Positions 1 through 8,090 of a stretch of DNA of 37,790 bases are shown here, piece after piece (within the stretch, counting starts at the first letter, position 1; every line of letters starts with the position of its first letter). The position numbers and the translations under genes were made by a program. This stretch comes from Candidatus Helarchaeota ASGARD archaeon Hel_GB_B (GTDB lineage Archaea > Asgardarchaeota > Lokiarchaeia > Helarchaeales > HEL-GB-B). The notes beneath the pieces were generated by a model, which saw nothing but the letters and a program-made list of their open reading frames with translations, searched no databases and was not told where the DNA came from. The stretch is taken from positions 1 through 37,790 of the forward strand of contig SUPR01000027.1 in the NCBI GenBank assembly GCA_005191425.1, given 5' to 3'.

Positions 1-792
1 CTTCACTGCAGCTTCAATAGCATCCATTACATCTTGGAAAGACCCCAATAAATTTAAGCCCCACTGTATTATCATGTTTATTAAATTGACTATGAAGTTT
101 GCAATTGCCACTATAACATTATAGAGCAGCTGAATTACATTCTGCCAGAACTGGACGAACGCCTGCCATAAGGTTTTTGGCATTAGTCCTTGTGGCGAAT
201 TTTTCATTATAGAGCCGTCAAATGGTATTAATTCGAGCACTTCGGGGGCGACTCCGGACAGCTCTGCTACCACCCTCGTATAATTGTATATGACACCTTC
301 TGTCTCGTTGGCACTGATCTGGCATAGTTCTAATATTTGCATTGCTTCAGAAACTGGCACTGCCTCTTTTGTTATTATCGACTCCACGTATTGGTTAATG
401 CTTTCAGAACCACGGTCAATTCCCGAGAAATTAGCTGCCTTCAAGTAGTCTGAGAGTTTATTTAAGCCTAATTGTCCCGTAGTATCATTTACCGCTTGTT
501 CAATTATCGCGTGTAGTTTTGTGTCGGCGAAGAGTGGGACTGGTACCATTATTACGTTAATTCCGCTATCAAATACCTCATTAGACCCGTCAACGTCCCG
601 TATTATTAAGTTCATGCGCTCAATTGACGGGTAATGCCCATCATTAAAAGACACATTGGAATATACCGCGATTGTATTTACTTTCGGTAGTGGTATGGTA
701 TCCACTTTAAATTTAAGCCAGTTATTACCCGCAATGCTCGTGAAATTTTGGGAATTGTTGTTATTATCATTAGTAATCAACTTCCGATGCTT
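1..792 (-). CDS. 3' portion of a secreted/surface-type protein, running off the left edge (open frame, no stop to position 1)
   Basis: Reverse-strand frame is open for 264 codons from 792 to 1 (..NNWLKFKVDTIPLPKVNTIAVYSNVSFNDGHYPSIERMNLIIRDVDGSNEVFDSG..LLYNVIVAIANFIVNLINMIIQWGLNLLGSFQDVMDAIEAAVK). N-x-S/T-rich, with a hydrophobic segment near the left edge. Absent from the supplied ORF track because it is truncated. Confidence 0.65.
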
Positions 793-795
793 TTA

Positions 796-978
796 CTACC
801 TGGAACTCTCCACACAAACAGTCCCCGACTTTAATTTCTCACCACTTTTTAATACCCTCCAGAATAAATTTTCAGACCTCCCTGCGATTATCGGGCCTGC
901 TTTTATTTCCTCTACTACATCTTCGACCAGATCAGGAAACCGACGAACTGTAAAATGAAAATCTAAAATTAATTTCAA
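796..978 (-). pseudogene. Short 5' fragment in the same frame as the left-edge ORF, separated from it by tandem TAG TAA
   Basis: LKLILDFHFTVRRFPDLVEDVVEEIKAGPIIAGRSENLFWRVLKSGEKLKSGTVCVESSR then TAG TAA, then the open frame continues in phase. TTG start only. Confidence 0.35.
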
Positions 979-1223
979 GGACTATACAGTTCAATTATCA
1001 TTTAAAATCGAATAGCTTCTTGAACATACTAAACTTTTGTTCAACAAGGTGTCTAAGTCGGAATGTTTTTATTCGAGGAGTAATATTTTTCATCAGTAAA
1101 AGAAGAATTTGTAAAAAGTTAAAAATAGTCATTTATTAGTAATTTCATGTATTTAATTTTATTAACTTTAAAATTATATTGAACTAATTAAATTGTAAAT
1201 TGTTTTATAATAAATTTTAATGG

Positions 1224-1892
1224 ATGATATCAATGTATAACGCAGAGCAAATGAATTATCAAATTAAATTTAGTAATCAAGAACTTAAGGATTTATTTAT
1301 AGCAGTTGGAGCTTTAACACTGATGTTTACGTTAATGAATATAAATATATTTAATTTGTTTCTTTATTTTACATTAGACAATATAGTAATTTTTCTTTTT
1401 GTAATTTTTGAATGTTTTGTTGGTGCATTTACAGGTTTTTTTTTACATGAGTTAGGACACAAGTTTACTGCCCAAAAATTTGGGTGTTGGGCTGAATTTA
1501 GGGTAAATTATTCGGGATTATTATTGGGATTATTATTTTCGTTATCGGGGTTTTTTATATTTTTTGTACCTGGTGCGGTTTACATTAAAGGAGATATTGA
1601 TTTAGAGAAAAATGGTAAAATTTCATTGATGGGTCCTCTTACGAATTTGATAATTGGTGGTTTATCATTTGGGGTTTATTGGCTTATTCGCATTTTTAAT
1701 TTAACGTATTATTTTTTATTTCTTTATGATTTAACCTATTTTGTTTCTACTATAAACATATCACTAGCACTTTTTAATCTTATACCTTTTGGACCTTTAG
1801 ATGGAAAAAAGATTTTTAATTGGAATAGATCGCTTCTAATTTTCTTGCTAATTGGTTCGATTGTTTTAATGATATTAATTTATATATTTTAA
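1224..1892 (+). CDS. Membrane metallopeptidase, M50 / site-2-protease-like
   Basis: HExxH motif in a TM segment (FFLHELGHKFTAQKFG) and C-terminal FNLIPFGPLDGKKIF resembling the M50 (N)xPxxxLDG motif; several TM segments. Confidence 0.85.
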   Translation: MISMYNAEQMNYQIKFSNQELKDLFIAVGALTLMFTLMNINIFNLFLYFTLDNIVIFLFVIFECFVGAFTGFFLHELGHKFTAQKFGCWAEFRVNYSGLLLGLLFSLSGFFIFFVPGAVYIKGDIDLEKNGKISLMGPLTNLIIGGLSFGVYWLIRIFNLTYYFLFLYDLTYFVSTINISLALFNLIPFGPLDGKKIFNWNRSLLIFLLIGSIVLMILIYIF

Positions 1893-1931
1893 AATAAATA
1901 TGTAAATTTATAAAAGTTTTAAAAGATAAAA

Positions 1932-2591
1932 ATGCAAGATATTATTGTATTATCTGATCAAATCTTAGTTTATGTAAATTCGATAGTATTTTGGGTATGT
2001 GCTATAGTATTCTGGGCTAAATCAAAGAAATCTGAATTAAAATCGCAGAAGAGATTCTTTATTGGGATTTCATTTTTTTTCATATTTTGGGGTATTATGA
2101 GAATAATGTTTATATTTTCTAATTATTATTATGAAATCGATTTATCTTTATATTCATTTTATTGGAAAATTGCTTCTACTATAGGGATTGGTGGACTACT
2201 TTCGATTTTAATTGTATTAGAAATATATATGGTCAAATCTAAATTTATTTTTTCGATAATTACATTTATTGGGTTATTACTTGCAATAATCCTTCCAATA
2301 AATGGAACTGAAATTTCTGGCGCCAGACTTGCAACTTACATTTTTCTCCCTACGGGAGCTCTTTCCATCCTTGGGCTTTATATATATCTTTATATCAAAT
2401 TATCAGGTAGAGCTCGACATGAAACTGGTATAATAGCTTGGGGACTAACCTTAATTTTTTTAGGTTATACTTTAACTATCGAATTAATTAAACACATATT
2501 TAATACAGAGTTAATAAGCCCAATAGCTTCAGTTGTAATGATTTGTGGCGCTTTACTCTACACAACTATGTACTATTTTAAGAAAGCCTGA
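1932..2591 (+). CDS. Multipass (about 7 TM) membrane protein of unknown function
   Basis: About seven hydrophobic segments along 219 aa, no recognised catalytic motif; about 40 bp after the M50 gene. Confidence 0.7.
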   Translation: MQDIIVLSDQILVYVNSIVFWVCAIVFWAKSKKSELKSQKRFFIGISFFFIFWGIMRIMFIFSNYYYEIDLSLYSFYWKIASTIGIGGLLSILIVLEIYMVKSKFIFSIITFIGLLLAIILPINGTEISGARLATYIFLPTGALSILGLYIYLYIKLSGRARHETGIIAWGLTLIFLGYTLTIELIKHIFNTELISPIASVVMICGALLYTTMYYFKKA

Positions 2592-2598
2592 AATCTAT

Positions 2599-3816
2599 TT
2601 AATATCGAACGATTTCAATTGTAAAGTCATTATCTGACTTCTTTAGCATTTTAGATATACTACCATGTTTTGAAATTACTCTTAACATCCTTTCTATTTT
2701 TTTAATTTCTATTGTTGATATTGATCTATCTGCATATATAATCCATTTTTTCAAAGGCTCGTTAAATCCAACGTAGGCACCCGAAGTAGGTAAACTTTTC
2801 AGTTCAATCAAATTATTGTTTCTAATTTTAAAATAAATAACTTTATGACCATTTTTTTTATCCCCATATTTCGGTCGTTCTGGGATAACTGAATAATTCT
2901 TATTTTCTATTCCGTATTTTATAAGATTTAAATTATCAAGTTGCTTTTCATAACGTTCTTTCATAAATATAATTTCATCATTCAGTTCGGTATTTTCTTT
3001 CTCTAGTTTTTCGATTTTTTGTTCTAATTCTTTGATTTTTCTGATGCTTTCCTTCTTAATTTCAAAATTTTGTTTTTCAAGGTTTTCAATTTCAGTTAAT
3101 AATGTATTTTTTTCCTCCAATAATTTGGAATTTTCATTTTGAAAGGATTTTGAAATTTCATTTAATTCTGATTTATATGAATTTATTTCATTTTTTAGAA
3201 AAGAATTTTCTTGAGTTAATTTTTCGATCTCTTTTTGTAAATTTTCAATCTTTTTATCTTCTAAAAAATTTTTATTATTTTCTAATTCGTGTATTTTCTT
3301 CAAATAATATTCCTTTTCTTTAGACAATTTCTCTATGTATTCATTTTCTTGTTTTTTTAGTTGTTCCTTTAATTCATTAATAATTTTTTCATAGGATTTT
3401 TTTTGGTCATTAAGTTGCCTATCTTTTTCAATTTTTAGATATTCGATCTTTTTTTCATAATCTACACTAATCTCTTCAATTCCAGAAATAAAACCAGAAT
3501 GATCCACCGATTTCTTTTTCAATTCTAGGATTCTTTTTTGCAGAAACTCAGTAGATTCTTTAAGTTCTTGTTTTTCTTTTTCAAGTTTTTTAACTTTTTC
3601 TTCTATTTCACTATTTTTTATTTTGAGATCGTGAATATTATTTTTATATTCTGCAATAGTAGAATTTAAATTTGATATTTGTTGATTTTTTTCATTAATA
3701 ATTTTATTTAGTTCTAAAATTCTTTTTTCAGTAGTTTGTTCTAAAAATATTAATTTTTGGTTTAATTCTTCCAAATTATTTATCAACGCATTACCTCTAA
3801 CATTATTTGAATTCAT
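2599..3816 (-). CDS. Long coiled-coil protein with small C-terminal globular domain
   Basis: About 290 aa of E/K/L/N heptad-like sequence followed by a non-coiled C-terminus (VIYFKIRNNNLIELKSLPTSGAYVGFNEPLKKWIIYADRSISTIEIKKIERMLRVISKHG..). Confidence 0.75.
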   Translation of the reverse strand: MNSNNVRGNALINNLEELNQKLIFLEQTTEKRILELNKIINEKNQQISNLNSTIAEYKNNIHDLKIKNSEIEEKVKKLEKEKQELKESTEFLQKRILELKKKSVDHSGFISGIEEISVDYEKKIEYLKIEKDRQLNDQKKSYEKIINELKEQLKKQENEYIEKLSKEKEYYLKKIHELENNKNFLEDKKIENLQKEIEKLTQENSFLKNEINSYKSELNEISKSFQNENSKLLEEKNTLLTEIENLEKQNFEIKKESIRKIKELEQKIEKLEKENTELNDEIIFMKERYEKQLDNLNLIKYGIENKNYSVIPERPKYGDKKNGHKVIYFKIRNNNLIELKSLPTSGAYVGFNEPLKKWIIYADRSISTIEIKKIERMLRVISKHGSISKMLKKSDNDFTIEIVRY

Positions 3817-3934
3817 TACATTTTTTCATTTTTTAATAATTTTTGTAAAAAATATATCTAATTTATTAAGAATTGAAAAATTAGGTTAAAATTTTTATAG
3901 AAAAATCAGACAGCAAAAGTTTTTTTTAAAATTT

Positions 3935-5776
3935 TTAGTGAGTTTTCTTAATTTTGCCATATAATTTTTCAATACCATTTTTAAAAGTCAATAACATTTG
4001 ATAAAAATCTTTTCTTTCCTCTTTATCTTCAAAAATATGCTTAATTTTAATATATTTATTAAAAATTGATGAAAAATTTTTAAGAATAATGATATAATCT
4101 ATTAAAAATAAAATGGTCTTAGGTGGTACTTTTTCAAAATCAGTGAAATTCTCAATATATTCATTAAAACTTGAGCATTTATCTTTAATTTTTGTGATAA
4201 CTTGTAAAATTAACGGAGATTTCTTAAATAATAATTCCAATTCGATTAAGTCGTTATTGATTTCGGCATAATTGTAATTTTTGATAATAAAATCTTTAAA
4301 TTTAATATAATTTTCAACGATAATCTCTTTATTTTTTAAAATCATCTTTTTGATTTCAGAATAAAGTTCATTTATAATATAATTATCCGTTAATTTTTCT
4401 AAATAGATCGGGATTTGTGGAAATAAGATTTTAGGATGTAATTTTAAGATGTTCCTTATTATTTCAATAATATCAGTACGGGAACTTTCATATTCTAATA
4501 AATTAAAAAGGTCAAGAATATATTCATATAATAAATGTGGATATCTCAGTGAAATGTTTAATAATATATCTGTAATATCAGCTCTTATTTCGTTAATGGA
4601 GAAAAAATCCAATAATAATTCTATATTATCCTTAAATAAATCTGGATTTTTGCGTCCTATAATTTTTAATAATTCAATTGCCTCGAATTTTAGGTTTTCA
4701 TTTTTTATTAGATTGATAATTTCTGAAATATTATTTTTAATTAATTCAGGCTCATCATATGTAATATTTCTTAATATCCCCCATAAATTTAAGCGATAAT
4801 TAAAATCTTTATCGTATAAAAGTTTTATTAAATGAGCAATTTCGTCTTTAAAAAAGGACGGATTTGTTTCACTTATATTCCTTAGCAATCTTGCTAAATC
4901 TAATTTAACTTCCTGGATATTTAATTTTTCAATAATAAAATGGACGTGCGATTGAAATAAGCGCGGTATTTGGACAAGATTCATTAGTATTTCTACAATA
5001 TCAAATCTAAATATTTCTAAATCTAGAAAAGAAATTAACCTATGAATATATTTTTCAAAATATAGTGCATTAGATTTTGAGATATTTTTAAGAATATCAA
5101 TAATATACAATTGAATAGATTCATTTTCTAATGAATCGATCAAATATCCCATCGAATCTCTAAAAATTTCAGGAGCATTTTCACTAAAAGATGTTAATAA
5201 ATCAATTGGATCTAAATTGTCTTTATTTATATCTTTTTGAATTATTTCCTTATAATTAGATAGTAAGTTATCATAAATATTTACGATATTTATATCTTGA
5301 TTTTCTATTTCTTTAATTAATGATTCAATTGGATCTAAAATTTTTTCTGGAAATTTGCTTTTTAAATCCTTATAAATTCCAATTAAATCTGGTTTAACAA
5401 TACTCCCATTCAATTCATCAATAACTTTTTTGAAATTTTCAATTTCATCTACAAAAACATGTGGATCTTTCTCTAAAATATTTTCAAGAATAGAAAGTAT
5501 GTCTAATTGTATATTTTCGATTTTTAAACATGATAACAATAGTGTTATAGAACCCTCAAATACTTCAGGATTATTAACAGATACTTGATCAAAAATATCC
5601 AGAATGTATAATTGATAATCTGGAATATTTAATAAATCAAAAAAATCCTTTAAAAAATCTGTCAAAAGAAGAGGATTCTTTAAAACAATTTGTTCTAATT
5701 TCTTAAAAAGTTCTTTTATTTCATTAAATTTTAAATTTTTCTGTTTTAAATTATCAATAATTGAATTTATGTCCAT
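3935..5776 (-). CDS. HEAT/ARM-like helical repeat protein
   Basis: Regular repeat of about 35-38 aa with consensus (P)xLFxxxIxxLIxLLxxxxxxxDIxxILxNISxxxP across most of 613 aa. Confidence 0.8.
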   Translation of the reverse strand: MDINSIIDNLKQKNLKFNEIKELFKKLEQIVLKNPLLLTDFLKDFFDLLNIPDYQLYILDIFDQVSVNNPEVFEGSITLLLSCLKIENIQLDILSILENILEKDPHVFVDEIENFKKVIDELNGSIVKPDLIGIYKDLKSKFPEKILDPIESLIKEIENQDINIVNIYDNLLSNYKEIIQKDINKDNLDPIDLLTSFSENAPEIFRDSMGYLIDSLENESIQLYIIDILKNISKSNALYFEKYIHRLISFLDLEIFRFDIVEILMNLVQIPRLFQSHVHFIIEKLNIQEVKLDLARLLRNISETNPSFFKDEIAHLIKLLYDKDFNYRLNLWGILRNITYDEPELIKNNISEIINLIKNENLKFEAIELLKIIGRKNPDLFKDNIELLLDFFSINEIRADITDILLNISLRYPHLLYEYILDLFNLLEYESSRTDIIEIIRNILKLHPKILFPQIPIYLEKLTDNYIINELYSEIKKMILKNKEIIVENYIKFKDFIIKNYNYAEINNDLIELELLFKKSPLILQVITKIKDKCSSFNEYIENFTDFEKVPPKTILFLIDYIIILKNFSSIFNKYIKIKHIFEDKEERKDFYQMLLTFKNGIEKLYGKIKKTH

Positions 5777-6331
5777 AAATTATCATTATACTTATTATTC
5801 TTTAAAATAAAAAACTTATCTTTTCTATTAAAATGTAGTCTAACGATAATCAAAAAATTGCTCTAAGTTTCTATTGAACTATTTATGGTTTAAAAATTTA
5901 GAAGAATTTTTACGTAAATGATGTATCTATTAGAAAGATAAAAGAAATTAAATAAATTTTATTAAAAATACATTAAAATAAATTAAAAATATACAAATAA
6001 ATTAAGATGGTAATAATATTTTGAATAAAAATTGGTTTTATTTAATTGATATGATTAATAGAATCCAATAAATTCTAAAATTTAAGATTATAAAAATAAT
6101 AAATCAAATTGGCTGGTTATTTCTCAATAAATTTAACAAATTTTTGTCCGAATTTTAAAAATTTGCAATTCAAAAAAAGATTTTCAACAGATATATTTTA
6201 AAATATTTCAATAAATTAATTTGCCTAAAAATTTTTATTAAAAAATTTAATATCTCCTTTAGAATTACATTTATAAAATTATGAAAAGTTTATTTAAATT
6301 AGAATATTAAGTTTTTATTCGAGAATTAATT

Positions 6332-8062
6332 ATGTTTAAAATTCGGTGGTATAAAATCGAACTAGATGGCATTCTTGAAGATCTAAGAAAAGATGACCTC
6401 CAGAAAATAGAGGAGGCAACAAAAAAATTATTAGATTTAGATAAAGAAGATTTTGAAAATTATGGTTTTGATGATGCTATCAATAAGATCTTTGAAATTA
6501 TAGAATTATTTGAAGATATTGAATCAAAAAGACCGGAATTTTGGAAAAGGCTTAAAGATAAAAAAAAGATAGAGAAATGGGATAAAATAATAGAAAATAT
6601 TCGAGATAAATTGCGCGACCTTGATTTAACTTCTTATGATTTAAATGATAAGGGAATTGAAGCTCAAGATAAAGATGATGATGACCGGGCTTTAATTTAT
6701 TATAAACAAGCAGTATTATTAGACCCAAATTATCGGTGGAGTTGGTACAACCTTGGTAATGTATATCGAAATAAAGATAATAATGAAAAAGCAATAGAAT
6801 GTTATAAAAAAGCGGTGAAAATTTACCCTGACTATGGAGATGCTTGGAACAATATGGGTAATGCATATAGCGATTTAGATAAATTAAATGATGCATTAGA
6901 AGTCTATGAAAAAGCTGCAAGTATTGAGTCATATGAAAATAGGAATTTTCCGATATATAATATAGGGCTTATTTATGAAAAAAAAGGCGATAAACATAAA
7001 GCATTAGAGTATTTTAAAAAAGCATTGGAAGTTAAAGGAGACTATGCTAAAGCCCAGTATAATGCTGGTAGAATTTTATATGAGATGGGAAATATTTTAG
7101 AGGCCCAAAAATATTTTACTTTAGCATTAACGAATGATTTTGAAAATTATTATAAAGATATTGCTGAATTTAATATAAATGTATATAATTTACTTGCTAA
7201 ACATTTAATTAACGATTTTATTGATTTCAAGAACTTAAATGTTGACATTATCCAAAAAGATGTCAAAGAGATAATTAAAAATATTTTTTCAAGGAATTAT
7301 TTTGGCGAAAAAGAAATCAATTTTTTATTAAATGATCCAGAATATATTAAAAATTGGAAAAAAAGCTTTACCACAGGGAAAGCTGAAATTATTGAAAATT
7401 TTATAAATAATTGTCTTGCTTCTATTTTTATTAGTAAGGATGAAGATCTTTTAAATGGTTGGATAAATGAAGATATTAGTAAAATGTTAAATAATAATGA
7501 AATTGATTATGAGTTTTTAAGAATAGAACTGATCTTAAAATTCATTAATAATTTTCCTGGAGATGAATTATCTCAAAATATTAGAGATAAATTAAATTCT
7601 GTAATTATTGAGAGTTATGATTATTTTAAAAAGACATTTAGACTTATCCGGAATTATATTTTATCTCATAATATTAATTCAGCTGAAGAATATATTGATA
7701 AATTTTTAGATCAAATAGAAAATGAAGAGATAAAGACAAAATATAGGAAGGAATATGTAGCAACAACTATAAAAATTTCTGAATTTTTAAGAGATTACGC
7801 ATTAATCAATAATAATTTACTCTTTATAAATTTAAATGAAAAAATAATTTTGTGGTTATTGGAGAATTTAGATAATAGAGATGCTTCAATTGAAGTTGCA
7901 TTTTTTTTATTAGAATCGGTCGACTTATTTTATAAGAATAAAAAATTTGAGACCAGTTTAAAATGCGCAATAAAAGCAAAAGAATTTTTTAACAAGTTGG
8001 AATTTATTAAGGATTCTCAAAAAGTCGAAAAAATTATTAAAAAAATTGAGATATTAAATTAA
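6332..8062 (+). CDS. TPR repeat protein
   Basis: Consecutive TPR motifs: ALIYYKQAVLLDPNYRWSWYNLGNVYRNKDNNEKAIECYKKAVKIYPDYGDAWNNMGNAYSDLDKLNDALEVYEKAASI.. KHKALEYFKKALEVKGDYAKAQYNAGRILYEMGNILEAQKYFTLAL. Confidence 0.9.
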   Translation: MFKIRWYKIELDGILEDLRKDDLQKIEEATKKLLDLDKEDFENYGFDDAINKIFEIIELFEDIESKRPEFWKRLKDKKKIEKWDKIIENIRDKLRDLDLTSYDLNDKGIEAQDKDDDDRALIYYKQAVLLDPNYRWSWYNLGNVYRNKDNNEKAIECYKKAVKIYPDYGDAWNNMGNAYSDLDKLNDALEVYEKAASIESYENRNFPIYNIGLIYEKKGDKHKALEYFKKALEVKGDYAKAQYNAGRILYEMGNILEAQKYFTLALTNDFENYYKDIAEFNINVYNLLAKHLINDFIDFKNLNVDIIQKDVKEIIKNIFSRNYFGEKEINFLLNDPEYIKNWKKSFTTGKAEIIENFINNCLASIFISKDEDLLNGWINEDISKMLNNNEIDYEFLRIELILKFINNFPGDELSQNIRDKLNSVIIESYDYFKKTFRLIRNYILSHNINSAEEYIDKFLDQIENEEIKTKYRKEYVATTIKISEFLRDYALINNNLLFINLNEKIILWLLENLDNRDASIEVAFFLLESVDLFYKNKKFETSLKCAIKAKEFFNKLEFIKDSQKVEKIIKKIEILN

Positions 8063-8090
8063 TTCAGGAGCAATTGAGTTTGAACCAAAT

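Noticed and set aside
656-958. 100-aa plus-strand ORF
   Set aside because: Antisense to a better-supported minus-strand open frame running to the window edge; protein looks non-natural.
3102-3323. 73-aa plus-strand ORF (FHFERILKFHLI..)
   Set aside because: Mirror of the E/K-rich coiled-coil gene on the opposite strand.
4449-4799. 116-aa plus-strand ORF
   Set aside because: Antisense inside the HEAT-repeat gene; no motif.
5777-6331. Possible ncRNA or replication origin in the AT-rich gap
   Set aside because: No repeated origin-recognition-like boxes or clear stem structure; AT-richness matches other gaps.
6552-6932. 126-aa minus-strand ORF
   Set aside because: Antisense to clear TPR motifs; His/Tyr/Leu-rich mirror composition.
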